Assembly (NCBI GenBank): GCA_002315325.1
Contig: DCGU01000090.1
Coordinates: 32,688-96,687 of the forward strand
Direction: 5' to 3'
From: Clostridiales bacterium UBA1770
Lineage (GTDB): Bacteria; Bacillota; Clostridia; Oscillospirales; CAG-272
Length of the DNA stretch: 64,000 nt
Numbering within the stretch: position 1 is the stretch's first letter; each line of letters opens with the position of its first letter. Positions 34,641 through 43,979 of the stretch are shown here, piece after piece. The position numbers were made by a program, and so were the translations under genes. Below the pieces are notes generated by a model, which was given only the letters and a program-made list of their open reading frames with translations, made no database searches and was not told where the DNA came from.

Positions 34641-35975
34641 ATGTTTCAGAACCTTTCCGAAAAACTGAATAACGCCTTTCGGAAACTGCGTTCAAAAGGC
34701 AAATTGACCGAGGCTGATGTTCGCGCCGGCATGCGCGAGATTAAGATGGCCCTTTTGGAGGCGGACGTCAACTTTAAAGTCGTTAAGGAATTTATTGCCG
34801 GCGTTACCGAACGTGCCGTCGGTTCCGAAGTATTGGAATCGTTAATGCCGGGTCAGCAGGTTGTCAAAATCGTCAATGATGAATTGACAAAACTGATGGG
34901 CGGATCCGTTGCAAAACTGACCATTTCTTCCCAACCGCCGACAATCATCATGATGGTCGGTCTGCAAGGTGCGGGTAAGACGACGCATACCGGTAAATTG
35001 GCCGGCATGTATAAAAAACAAGGTAAAAATCCCCTGCTCGTCGCCTGTGACGTTTATCGCCCTGCCGCCGTGAAGCAGCTGCAGGTTGTCGGTGAATCCA
35101 TCGGCGTTCCTGTCTTTGCCATGGAAAACGCGAAGGATCCTGTCAAAATTGCCAAGGAAGGTTTGGCACTCGCCAAACAAAAAGGTTACGACATGGTCTT
35201 TATCGATACGGCGGGCCGTTTACAAATTGACGAATCCATGATGGACGAGTTGGTACGGTTAAAAGACCTGCTCAAACCGACCGAAATCCTTCTTGTCATT
35301 GATGCCATGATCGGCCAGGAAGCGGTTGCCGTTTCCGAAACGTTCAACAATATGCTTGACATCACCGGCGTTATCTTGACAAAGCTGGACGGCGATACCC
35401 GCGGCGGTGCGGCACTGTCTGTCAAACACGTTACCGGGAAACCGATCAAATTTGTCGGCACCGGTGAAAAAATGGACGCCATTGAGCCGTTCTATCCCGA
35501 CAGAATGGCAAGCCGCATTCTCGGCATGGGCGACGTACTGACCTTGATTGACAAAGCGCAGCAGTCTTTTGACGAAAAGAAAGCCGCCGAACTGGAAGAA
35601 AAGATTCGCAAATCCACGTTCACGCTGGACGATTATTTGGACCAACTCCAACAAATCAAGGGCATGGGCAATTTGGAACAACTGCTCGGCATGATTCCGG
35701 GCATGAACAAATCGGCCGTTAAGGATGCCAAAATTGATGAAAAAGCCATGGCGCACACCGAGGCTATCATTCATGCCATGACACCTGCCGAACGCCTAAA
35801 TCCCGATATTATTAATGCCTCGCGCCGTCGGCGTATTGCCCTCGGTTCCGGCACGGCCGTGGAAGAAGTCAACAAGCTTTTAAAACAATTTGACGCTATG
35901 AAGAAAATGATGAAAGAATTTACTTCACCCGGCAAATTGAAAAGGAAATTCCCCGGCATGAAGTTCCCCACGTAA
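34641..35975 (+). CDS. ffh: Signal recognition particle GTPase Ffh
   Basis: A 444-residue SRP54 homologue that recognises signal sequences on ribosomes and docks with FtsY. The N domain (1-90) is followed by the GTPase domain with P-loop GLQGAGKTT at 107-115, DTAGRLQID and TKLDGDTRGG, and a Met-rich M domain that binds SRP RNA (about 300-444, with KGMGNLEQLLGMIPGM). All family motifs are intact. It lies 25 bases after ylxM. The SRP RNA gene is not in this window. Confidence 0.97.
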   Translation: MFQNLSEKLNNAFRKLRSKGKLTEADVRAGMREIKMALLEADVNFKVVKEFIAGVTERAVGSEVLESLMPGQQVVKIVNDELTKLMGGSVAKLTISSQPPTIIMMVGLQGAGKTTHTGKLAGMYKKQGKNPLLVACDVYRPAAVKQLQVVGESIGVPVFAMENAKDPVKIAKEGLALAKQKGYDMVFIDTAGRLQIDESMMDELVRLKDLLKPTEILLVIDAMIGQEAVAVSETFNNMLDITGVILTKLDGDTRGGAALSVKHVTGKPIKFVGTGEKMDAIEPFYPDRMASRILGMGDVLTLIDKAQQSFDEKKAAELEEKIRKSTFTLDDYLDQLQQIKGMGNLEQLLGMIPGMNKSAVKDAKIDEKAMAHTEAIIHAMTPAERLNPDIINASRRRRIALGSGTAVEEVNKLLKQFDAMKKMMKEFTSPGKLKRKFPGMKFPT

Positions 35976-36057
35976 TTTCTAACTTATCTTTGCTGTCATA
36001 CCGCCCCCGGCGGAAATATGATATAAATCAAAAAAATTTATTTTGGAGGAAAATACC

Positions 36058-36300
36058 ATGGTAAAAATCAGACTGAGAAGAATCGGTGCAAAGAAAGCAC
36101 CCTTCTACCGCATCGTTGTCGCTGACAGCCGCTATCCCCGTGACGGTCGTTTCATCGAGGAAATCGGTACCTACGATCCCGCAAAGGAACCCGCTGCAGT
36201 AACCGTTGATGCAGACAAAGCAAAAGCCTGGATTGCAAAAGGAGCACAGCCCACTGAAACTGTTAAGGCTCTTTTGAAGAAGTCCGGTACCATTGACTGA
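36058..36300 (+). CDS. rpsP: 30S ribosomal protein S16
   Basis: An 80-residue S16 with the family start [20 protein letters not shown] and the conserved [15 protein letters not shown] strong TTGGAGG site lies 8 bases before ATG. It follows ffh and precedes khpA by 18 bases, the usual Firmicutes order. A small CCGCC-CCC-GGCGG hairpin lies in the ffh-rpsP gap around 36000-36013. Confidence 0.97.
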   Translation: MVKIRLRRIGAKKAPFYRIVVADSRYPRDGRFIEEIGTYDPAKEPAAVTVDADKAKAWIAKGAQPTETVKALLKKSGTID

Positions 36301-36318
36301 TAACGTCGGAGTAACACA

Positions 36319-36561
36319 ATGACCGCGTTAAAGGAAACGTTAATCGACATTGCCAAGGCCATCGTGGATCATCCCGACGACGTAACCGTTGCCGAAAACG
36401 AGGATGAATCCGTCATCACGTTGACACTGAGCGTCAACCCCGATGACATGGGCATGGTGATCGGCCGTAATGGTAAGATTGCCAAAGCAATCCGCACCGT
36501 TATTAAAGCGGCTGCCGTCACAGGCAACGTGCCCCAAAAAGTCAACGTTGAGATTCGCTGA
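36319..36561 (+). CDS. khpA: KH-domain RNA-binding protein KhpA
   Basis: An 80-residue single KH domain of the KhpA (YlqC) family. The GxxG RNA-binding loop is in MVIGRNGKIAKAIRTVIKAAA. KhpA pairs with KhpB/Jag in other Firmicutes to bind many RNAs and affect cell elongation. The position directly after rpsP is conserved. Here a terminator follows, so rimM, trmD and rplS, which often continue this operon, are elsewhere. Confidence 0.95.
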   Translation: MTALKETLIDIAKAIVDHPDDVTVAENEDESVITLTLSVNPDDMGMVIGRNGKIAKAIRTVIKAAAVTGNVPQKVNVEIR

Positions 36562-36573
36562 CAGCCGGCAATC

Positions 36574-36612
36574 AATAAGGATCCGTTATCATGACGGGTC
36601 CTTATTTATTTT
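36574..36612 (+). terminator. Terminator after khpA
   Basis: AATAAGGATCCGT pairs with ACGGGTCCTTATT (13 bp with one G-T pair) around a 7-base loop, then TATTTTTC. Confidence 0.85.
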
Positions 36613-36616
36613 TCCC

Positions 36617-36645
36617 TTGATTTATTGACGCCGATGTGATAAAAT
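36617..36645 (+). promoter_or_regulatory. glpK promoter
   Basis: TTGATT (36617-36622), 17-base spacer, TAAAAT (36640-36645), starting right after the khpA terminator. Confidence 0.65.
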
Positions 36646-36679
36646 GGCCGTATTGGTATTACATATAAGGAGGATTATT

Positions 36680-38176
36680 ATGGCTTCCTATATCATCGCA
36701 CTTGACCAAGGTACAACGAGTTCACGTTGTATCGTTTTTGATGCAAAAGGCAACAACGTTGCCATGGCACAAAAAGAATTTAAGCAGTATTTTCCCAATG
36801 ACGGATGGGTTGAACATGATCCTGAAGAAATATGGGAGTCCCAAATCAGCGTTGCCAAAGAAGCAGTGCAAAAATCCGGCATTTCCGTGCAGGATATTGC
36901 TGCCGTCGGCATCACCAACCAGCGCGAAACAACCATTGTATGGGATAAGAAAACGGGAAAACCGATTGCCCCGGCCATTGTTTGGCAATGCCGCAGAACC
37001 GCCGAATACTGCGGTTTTTTAAAGTCCGAGGGTTACGGTGATAAAATAAAAGAGAAAACCGGCCTTTTGATTGATGCCTATTTTTCCGCCACCAAAATCA
37101 AGTGGCTGTTGGACCACGTTGAAGGCGCTAAAGAACGCGCCAAAAACGGTGAACTTTTGTTCGGCACAATTGATTCCTGGCTGATTTATAACTTGACCGG
37201 CGGCAAAGTGCACGCAACCGATTATTCCAATGCCGCCCGCACTATGCTGTTTAACATCCACACGCTGCAGTGGGATGAGGAATTGTTAAAACTGTTCCAC
37301 ATTCCCGCCTGCATGATGCCGAAAGTCATGCCGTCCTGCGGCATTTTCGGCTATGCGCAAAAAGAACTGTTCGGCCGCGAAATTCCGATTTCCGGCGTGG
37401 CAGGCGACCAACAGGCAGCCCTGTTCGGTCAGTGCTGCTTTGACGTCGGCAACGTCAAAAACACCTACGGTACCGGCGGGTTTATGCTGATGAATACCGG
37501 TAAAAATGCCGTCACGTCGCATCATGGCCTTTTGACGACCATCGGTTGGGGCATCGGCAGTGATATTACCTACGTACTGGAAGGGTCCGTCTTTATTTGC
37601 GGTGCAGCCGTACAATGGCTGCGTGACGGATTAGGTCTTGTCGCCAAAGCATCCGATACGGAAGCACTTGCCGCCTCCGTTCCGACGACCGACGGCGTAT
37701 ATTTTGTCCCCGCTTTCGTCGGCCTCGGCGCCCCCTATTGGGATCCGTACGCCCGCGGTGCTATGTTCGGGATTACGCGCAGCACGACAAAGGCGCACGT
37801 CACCCGCGCCGTTTTGGAATCCATGGCCTATCAAACGGCCGACGTCGTTAACGTCATGAAAAAGGAAGTCGGTACGACGTACTGTTCACTGCGCGTTGAC
37901 GGCGGCGCTTCCGCCAACAACCTGCTGCTGCAATTCCAATCGGATATTATGGGCAGTAACATTATTCGCCCCAAATGCATTGAAACAACGGCTCTCGGTG
38001 CAAGTTTCTTAGCAGGACTTGCGACCGGTATCTACAGCTCCCAAAACGAAATTGCCTCCATTTGGCAAATTGACCGCGAGTTTACACCGGCAATGTCCGA
38101 ATTTGAACGCGACGAGCGTCTGCGCAAATGGCACAAGGCCGTCCGCGCCTGCTCCGGTTGGGAACAGAGAAATTAA
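36680..38176 (+). CDS. glpK: Glycerol kinase
   Basis: A 498-residue FGGY-family kinase that makes glycerol 3-phosphate. The glycerol-kinase N-terminal signature ALDQGTTSSRCIVFD, the INQRET-like TNQRETTIVWD, and GGFMLMNTG and DGGASANN in the ATPase fold are present. Length matches GlpK. ATG at 36680 follows AAGGAGG; the upstream in-frame ATG at 36644 overlaps the promoter. The alpha-mannosidase gene follows after 29 bases with no terminator, so the two form an operon. Confidence 0.94.
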   Translation: MASYIIALDQGTTSSRCIVFDAKGNNVAMAQKEFKQYFPNDGWVEHDPEEIWESQISVAKEAVQKSGISVQDIAAVGITNQRETTIVWDKKTGKPIAPAIVWQCRRTAEYCGFLKSEGYGDKIKEKTGLLIDAYFSATKIKWLLDHVEGAKERAKNGELLFGTIDSWLIYNLTGGKVHATDYSNAARTMLFNIHTLQWDEELLKLFHIPACMMPKVMPSCGIFGYAQKELFGREIPISGVAGDQQAALFGQCCFDVGNVKNTYGTGGFMLMNTGKNAVTSHHGLLTTIGWGIGSDITYVLEGSVFICGAAVQWLRDGLGLVAKASDTEALAASVPTTDGVYFVPAFVGLGAPYWDPYARGAMFGITRSTTKAHVTRAVLESMAYQTADVVNVMKKEVGTTYCSLRVDGGASANNLLLQFQSDIMGSNIIRPKCIETTALGASFLAGLATGIYSSQNEIASIWQIDREFTPAMSEFERDERLRKWHKAVRACSGWEQRN

Positions 38177-38205
38177 TTCGTATCCAAAATATTACGGAGG
38201 TAATC

Positions 38206-41049
38206 ATGACCCTATCACAACGCTATAAGAATCTGAAAACGAAAATCGGCGGCAATCGCGAACTCATGCACTATGAAGAGACGTTCGGTCAGCCGATGGA
38301 GGAAAGAAACCATATCACTATGCCGGCACGGCATATCGTTCGTATTTTATCCGAAATTGAGTATGCCATTCATCTTTCCATAGAGTTGGGCGGCAAATAC
38401 GATGACGTCATTGGCGACTGCCTATCTTTCTTGGAAACAGCATTTGCACAGGATGGTGCGTTAACCAAGAATGCCGCAGAAAATGCAGAAAAGATTCTTT
38501 CTCCGCTTGAAAAAGACGCAAAATCGTATTCTTTGATTTTAGCCGGCCATGCACACATCGATATGAACTGGCTGTGGAGCTGGACGGAAACCGTTGCTGC
38601 AACGGTTGCCACCTTTACAACCATTTTGAAAATCATGGACGAATACCCGACGTTCTGCTACAGCCAGTCACAGGCTTCCATTTACAAAATCATTGACGAT
38701 TATGCACCTGAACTGCATGACAAAATCAAGCAGCGCATTGACGAAGGTCGTTGGGAAGTCACGGCATCCCAGTGGGTGGAAACCGACGAAAACATGCCGG
38801 GAACTGAATCTCTGCTCCGTCACGTTTCCTCAACCCACAAATACATGAATGACAAATGGGGCATCCCGGCTGAAAAACTGGAAATTGATTTTACCCCCGA
38901 CTCTTTCGGCCACAGTGCCAATATGGCGGAGATTCATAACTTCGGCGGCGTCAAATATATGTATCACTGCCGCGGTTTGGACAACGCTCCGGCCTTGTAT
39001 CGCTGGGTAAGCCAATCCGGCAAAGACGTGTTGGTTTATCGTGAGCAAAAATGGTACAACAATGCCATTACGCCGAATATGGCCATGTGCGTTTTTGACA
39101 TTGCCAAACGTTCGGGAGGATTGAAAACCGGGCTCGTCGTTTACGGTGTCGGCGACCACGGCGGCGGACCGACCAGACGCGACGTCAATCGTGCCTTGGA
39201 AATGATGGAATGGCCGATATTCCCTGCCATTCGTTTCGGCACGTTCCGTGAATACTTCAAGATTGCCGAGAGTGTACGCGACAAAGTCACTGTCGTTGAC
39301 CATGAACTGAACTTCAACCATACCGGCTGCTATACGACGCAATCCCGTCTCAAACGCGGCAACAAGCGCAGCGAAGCGGCATTGTCCGAGGCTGAAAACG
39401 CCATGACGATTGCTGCATCCGTTGTCGATGCAACCTTTCACGGTGAGGCATTGGAAAATGCCTGGCAAAAGGTTCTTTTCACCCACTTCCATGACATTTT
39501 AACCGGTTCCTGCGTGCAGGATTCCCGCGAACACGCCATGGGACTGTTCCAGGACGCCCTGGCCACTGCCAATACGGAAACGACGCTGGCCCTGCAAAAA
39601 ATAAGCGCCGCCATTGACACTTCGAAGGTCCCCTACGTTGATGATAAAGATGCCCAGTCCATCGGTGCGGGTGTCGGTTTTGGTATTTCTACGTTCGGCG
39701 GCAGACCCGTATCGGAAAACGGTTGCGGGCCGGTTCGTATTTGGAACCTATTCAATAATACGTTCGTTGATAAAGAAGAACCTGTAGAGATTACCGTTTG
39801 GGACTGGACCGGCGATATGCGCTATATCCGCATTACGGATACAGACGGCAACGAACTTCCCTTCCAACTTTTGGACAAAGACACGATAAGATATTGGGAC
39901 CACGAGTATTTCCGTATTTTGGTCGACGCAAAAATACCGGCACTGTCTTATATGACAGTCGTTTTGGCCGAAAAAGAAATCGACGAATATCCGTTCTATT
40001 TTAACGAAGCTTATAACCGCCTGCCCGATACCGACCCTGTTCTTGATAACGGGATCATTCGCGTCGGCTTTGACAGACGAACCGGTGCCATTATTTCCAT
40101 GCAGGACGCCAAGACCGGCAAGGAATATATTGCTGCCGGAGAAAAAGCCACGCTGTATTTGATCGATACAAACACGCACAATTCCAGCGGTTGGTATATC
40201 GGTTCTCATTTTTCCGCAACACCGATTACGGGGCTGACAAACTTTACGTTCTCAAACGGCAACCTTCGCCAAACGGTTGCGTACGATGCGCTTTTCCTTT
40301 CTTCCAAGGTAACCGTCACGTACGCACTGGATAAACACGCCTCCGCCGTCTCCGTCCATATTAATCTTGACTGGTCCGAGATACACGGAAAGACAATTCC
40401 CGTCCTCTCGTTCGTTGTTCCGCTGTCCTATCAAACGGATGCTTTCCGCTACAATATTCCCGCCGGTTACATTGACAGACCTGCCACCGATGAGGAACGT
40501 CCCGGACTTTCCTACGTTCTTGCCCTGCAAAACGACGGCCTTTGTGCCGGCATTTCCGCCGACAGCAAATACGGCTACAGAGCACTGTCCCACAACGGCC
40601 ACGCTGTCATTGAGTCAACGCTGATCAACGCGTCAGATTTCCCCGATCCTTATCCGGAGCGCGGTATTCATGATATCACGCTGTGCGTAGGTCTGTTTGA
40701 CAGTGACCCCGTCAAAATGGAAAAAACGACACAGTCGCTCCATCGGCACGTCACACCGATTTCCACCGGAGCGCATAAAGGCACCCTGCCCGTTGCCGGC
40801 TCATTCCTCAAGTATGATGCCCCCGGCGCCGTTGTTACCGCTATATGGCCTGAAAACGGTTCTCTTTGCGTCAGAATGCTTTCACTGGCCAATGAAGCGA
40901 CCACCGTCACGTTGTCCCGTGCAGGCGTTAAATCGGCGCTTGTAACCGATATGAAGGGTAATGAAATCGGCAAGGCAATCGTAAAGAATGGTACCGTTTC
41001 CGCTTCTATCAACCCGCACTGCCTCATTACCGTCAAAATGACGTTCTGA
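38206..41049 (+). CDS. GH38 alpha-mannosidase
   Basis: A 947-residue family 38 glycoside hydrolase that cleaves alpha-mannosides using zinc. The N-terminal catalytic domain carries GHAHIDMNWLW (zinc His and Asp), the nucleophile Asp in FTPDSFGHS, and FTHFHDILTGS (further zinc His); the middle and C-terminal beta domains follow. No signal peptide is seen, so it is cytoplasmic. The ATG follows GGAGG and is 29 bases after glpK. E. coli MngB, also GH38, cleaves mannosylglycerate; pairing with glycerol kinase suggests a mannosyl-glycerol-type substrate, which is inference. Confidence 0.93.
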   Translation: MTLSQRYKNLKTKIGGNRELMHYEETFGQPMEERNHITMPARHIVRILSEIEYAIHLSIELGGKYDDVIGDCLSFLETAFAQDGALTKNAAENAEKILSPLEKDAKSYSLILAGHAHIDMNWLWSWTETVAATVATFTTILKIMDEYPTFCYSQSQASIYKIIDDYAPELHDKIKQRIDEGRWEVTASQWVETDENMPGTESLLRHVSSTHKYMNDKWGIPAEKLEIDFTPDSFGHSANMAEIHNFGGVKYMYHCRGLDNAPALYRWVSQSGKDVLVYREQKWYNNAITPNMAMCVFDIAKRSGGLKTGLVVYGVGDHGGGPTRRDVNRALEMMEWPIFPAIRFGTFREYFKIAESVRDKVTVVDHELNFNHTGCYTTQSRLKRGNKRSEAALSEAENAMTIAASVVDATFHGEALENAWQKVLFTHFHDILTGSCVQDSREHAMGLFQDALATANTETTLALQKISAAIDTSKVPYVDDKDAQSIGAGVGFGISTFGGRPVSENGCGPVRIWNLFNNTFVDKEEPVEITVWDWTGDMRYIRITDTDGNELPFQLLDKDTIRYWDHEYFRILVDAKIPALSYMTVVLAEKEIDEYPFYFNEAYNRLPDTDPVLDNGIIRVGFDRRTGAIISMQDAKTGKEYIAAGEKATLYLIDTNTHNSSGWYIGSHFSATPITGLTNFTFSNGNLRQTVAYDALFLSSKVTVTYALDKHASAVSVHINLDWSEIHGKTIPVLSFVVPLSYQTDAFRYNIPAGYIDRPATDEERPGLSYVLALQNDGLCAGISADSKYGYRALSHNGHAVIESTLINASDFPDPYPERGIHDITLCVGLFDSDPVKMEKTTQSLHRHVTPISTGAHKGTLPVAGSFLKYDAPGAVVTAIWPENGSLCVRMLSLANEATTVTLSRAGVKSALVTDMKGNEIGKAIVKNGTVSASINPHCLITVKMTF

Positions 41050-41064
41050 TAAGCCAATCCATAC

Positions 41065-41100
41065 AAAAACGCACCTGCGAGATTCGCAGGTGCGTTTTTA
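41065..41100. terminator. Bidirectional terminator after the GH38 gene
   Basis: A 16-bp perfect stem (AAAAACGCACCTGCGA with its complement) around a 3-base loop, with A and T flanks. It also serves the converging minus-strand operon. Confidence 0.92.
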
Positions 41101-41109
41101 ACATATGAC

Positions 41110-41162
41110 GGCCAAAGGCATCGTACCGCAGGGTACCGACTCTCCATCCGCGCCTTTTGGCC
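41110..41162. repeat. Inverted repeat downstream of the isomerase-like gene
   Basis: GGCCAAAGGC (41110-41119) pairs with GCCTTTTGGCC (41152-41162), with a smaller GGTACC-type stem inside. It lies before the bidirectional terminator in the minus direction and lacks a T tract of its own. Confidence 0.55.
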
Positions 41163-41191
41163 ATTTTCTTATTTGACTTTTTATCTGCGGA

Positions 41192-41977
41192 TTAACGTGA
41201 TAAAAAGGCGCGCAAAGCGTCCGCTTCTTTGGGCAGCGATTCCGGTTTGTCATCCGGCATAAACTCCAACAACCACCAAGGGTCGGCTCCGTCAGCCGCC
41301 AAAATCTCGGCGTAGTCACGCCACAAATCCACGGCGGAAAACAGCGTATCCCGCGTTCCGGGTGTCGGCCAGTTGAACACGTGCACGTTGACGAGTTTTG
41401 ACCGTAAAGCATTAGCCGCCTCTTTATTATAGGCAACGTCATATTGATTATTCGGCTGCCAATAGGTCATGATTTCCGGGCAATCCACGTCACAAAGGAA
41501 TTTTTGCGCCGCATGATATTCATCGGTAATCGTGTCGCCGTGACATTCAAACGCAACTTTCACGCCAAGTGCACGCGCCCGTTTACCGACGTCTTTTGCC
41601 TCGGCAACGAGAGCGCGATAGGTGTCGGCGTCAATGGCAGCTGAGCCTTTGTTATACCCCCAAATTCTGACGGCGGGTGCGCCCAAAACGTCTGCCGTTT
41701 GAAATACGTTATCAATCAGCGGCGCGTATGCAGTCCCGTAGGTACCCAAACGGTAATATGAACCGTATGACGTCACGGATAAACCGTTTTCCCGTGTCAG
41801 AGCGGCAACCTCGCGGGCTCTTTCAAGTTCACCCGGTTTTACGTGAATATCGCCGCCCCATTCAATACCGTGCAAACCGGCACCCGCAGCGGCCTCAATC
41901 ACACTTTCGCAGGACAACTGACGAAAAGAAACCGAAACCAAACCGATTTTAGCTAAATTAAAGGATTTTTCACTCAT
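41192..41977 (-). CDS. Xylose-isomerase-like TIM barrel (sugar isomerase/epimerase family)
   Basis: A 261-residue protein of the sugar phosphate isomerase/epimerase (AP endonuclease 2-like) superfamily. Putative metal ligands are visible: Glu in IEWGGDIHV, Glu/His in VAFECHGDTITDE, His in NVHVFNW and Glu in WLLEFMPDD. The start MSEKSFNLAKIG at 41977 lies after GAGAGGA; longer in-frame versions begin in the preceding gene. It is the last gene of a run containing a flavoprotein, SDR and lyase-like protein. Substrate unknown; a keto-sugar is likely from the context. Confidence 0.82.
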   Translation of the reverse strand: MSEKSFNLAKIGLVSVSFRQLSCESVIEAAAGAGLHGIEWGGDIHVKPGELERAREVAALTRENGLSVTSYGSYYRLGTYGTAYAPLIDNVFQTADVLGAPAVRIWGYNKGSAAIDADTYRALVAEAKDVGKRARALGVKVAFECHGDTITDEYHAAQKFLCDVDCPEIMTYWQPNNQYDVAYNKEAANALRSKLVNVHVFNWPTPGTRDTLFSAVDLWRDYAEILAADGADPWWLLEFMPDDKPESLPKEADALRAFLSR

Positions 41978-41994
41978 TTTATTGATGGTTCCTC

Positions 41995-43965
41995 TCATTT
42001 TGTTTCCGTTTGATAATCGATATTGCCGTTTTGGCGGTAACTGCGCCAAACGTTTTCAAAGAAACCGCCGCCCGCCGGCAAGGGTCTTACAGGGCGAACG
42101 GATGACGTGATTTCATTGTTTTCCAACGTCATCAACATCACGTTGTCGTCCCATTTTCCCGTATCCGGAATAAAGCGGAACACGTCCTCCAAATTCATTG
42201 CGGCACGACCGTTTTTGTCCGAATATAATGCGGACCCGCGGGACAAACCGCCCATATCCACGTACGCCAGCATAGCAGATAAATACATCCGCTGGCACAA
42301 CAGCGTATCGCGCAATTTATACGCAATCAATACACCTGCTTTCGTGGAAGCGCCGACTGCGGATGAAAAGTCATCCAGCAGTGTCTTAGTTTGCCGCAAA
42401 GCATCTTTAATGGCTGCGGTATTGCGAATGGCGCCGCCGGCATGACTCATACGAATGCGGGCCTGCTCCAACAACGCCGCAGCGTTATCCGGTTTTCCGC
42501 TTACCGCTTGCATTAAATCGGTATGCATTTTCAGCGCCGGTGACGCTGCATCGGCAAAAGCGTCCTTTGCAGCCAACGGACGGCGGTGAGAAGCCGCATA
42601 CAATGCGGCACGCAGCGAACCGACCTGACCGCTGTTCAGCGCGGAACCGCCCGGACGATACACACCGTGCGTTCCGGCCACTTCCCCTGCGGCAAAGAAG
42701 CCGGGAATGGCCGTTTGCCACCACATATCCACGTCCAGCCCGCCGTTATTGTGCTGGGCACACAGGGCAATTTCCAGCATTTCCGTTTTTAAATCCAGTC
42801 CTTTGGACAGATACAAATCGTATGCCGGCGCGTTCATATGCAGCAGGCGTTCCAACGGTGTACCGAACAATGCGCCGGCCGACGCCAGATAGCGGTATCC
42901 TTCTTCATCCATAGTAAAGTCAAGCGCATCGACACAACCGGGGTTGTTGCGGAAATCCAAATAGACGCGGCGGCCGCGCAGTGCCGTCTCACGATATACC
43001 AATAGATCAATGACCGAAGAACCGTCCAACGCTTTGCGGCTGTCAAACGGCCACTGATACCCTTTTTTGAAAACGGCAGACAGGGTTTTGCCCATATCGC
43101 CGTAGTACTCGCTCAAAAACTCGTGCTCGGTTCCGTTCTCGTCAACGGATACGAAACGCGGCAACACCTGCATATACGTGCCGGATACGTTCCAACGCGG
43201 ATTGACGGAAGCCAAGCCGTACTGCCATTCCGTCAGATTTTTACCGGGAATACCCGCCTCAAAAGCAACGCCGGAGGAACCGGTATGGCAGGCGGGATAA
43301 ACGCTGTCGGCGTACATGCCGGCAGGACCGCCGGTACACCAAATCACCTGTGACGATTGAATCAGCACAAAACGATTTTCGGGTGAATCTGCCGCATCTT
43401 CATCCAATGCCAAAAGCCCGACAACGCCGTTCTCGTCCCTCAAAACAGAAACGACCAGCAAACCATCCATCACAGGGATGCCGGCACGCAACACTGCCTG
43501 CTCCAGCTTTTCCGTCATCATTTTAGACGTCAGAGGTCCTACGGACGTTGCCCGCGCACAGGGATCGTGATCGGTTTTGTAGCCGACGTATTCCCCCAAA
43601 CTGTTGGTCGGGAACGGAACGCCGAGTTCCACCAAATTCAAAAAGCTGCGGACGGAATTAGCCGCCTCCGCATAGGCTATATCGCCGTCAACACATTTGC
43701 CGGCGAACAAATCTTTTGCCATGGCAGCCGGCGAATCCGGCATATCGGCGCAAAGATTCATTTTGTAATAGGTTTGTTTATCGGAGCCGGTATTACGGGA
43801 CGTACCCGTATTAACGCCTTCCGTCACAATGGCAACGTCAGTCAGCCCTTCACGGAACAAACGCAAAGCGGCATTATATCCTGCCGCACCGGTACCGACC
43901 ACAACCGCTTCAAACGTGCGGCATTCTGCGGTCATACCGGCAATGGTTATTCTCTCTCTTTTCAT
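41995..43965 (-). CDS. FAD-dependent oxidoreductase, fumarate reductase flavoprotein family
   Basis: A 656-residue FAD_binding_2 flavoprotein related to succinate dehydrogenase/fumarate reductase subunit A. The dinucleotide motif VVVGTGAAGYNAALR is near residue 21; GFFAAGEVAGTHGVYRPGG in the C-terminal half closes the FAD site. No signal peptide and no fused FMN or heme domain, and no iron-sulfur subunit gene nearby, so it is not a standard respiratory complex. It lies 14 bases after the SDR gene. The substrate is probably an intermediate of the same catabolic cluster. Confidence 0.85.
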   Translation of the reverse strand: MKRERITIAGMTAECRTFEAVVVGTGAAGYNAALRLFREGLTDVAIVTEGVNTGTSRNTGSDKQTYYKMNLCADMPDSPAAMAKDLFAGKCVDGDIAYAEAANSVRSFLNLVELGVPFPTNSLGEYVGYKTDHDPCARATSVGPLTSKMMTEKLEQAVLRAGIPVMDGLLVVSVLRDENGVVGLLALDEDAADSPENRFVLIQSSQVIWCTGGPAGMYADSVYPACHTGSSGVAFEAGIPGKNLTEWQYGLASVNPRWNVSGTYMQVLPRFVSVDENGTEHEFLSEYYGDMGKTLSAVFKKGYQWPFDSRKALDGSSVIDLLVYRETALRGRRVYLDFRNNPGCVDALDFTMDEEGYRYLASAGALFGTPLERLLHMNAPAYDLYLSKGLDLKTEMLEIALCAQHNNGGLDVDMWWQTAIPGFFAAGEVAGTHGVYRPGGSALNSGQVGSLRAALYAASHRRPLAAKDAFADAASPALKMHTDLMQAVSGKPDNAAALLEQARIRMSHAGGAIRNTAAIKDALRQTKTLLDDFSSAVGASTKAGVLIAYKLRDTLLCQRMYLSAMLAYVDMGGLSRGSALYSDKNGRAAMNLEDVFRFIPDTGKWDDNVMLMTLENNEITSSVRPVRPLPAGGGFFENVWRSYRQNGNIDYQTETK

Positions 43966-43979
43966 CTTCCGATCACGAA

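Noticed and set aside
36000..36013. The CCGCC-CCC-GGCGG hairpin before rpsP as a fourth copy of the hairpin-ribosome-site module
   Set aside because: It lies about 45 bases before the ATG, lacks the CAYGGGG tail and rpsP has an ordinary GGAGG site.
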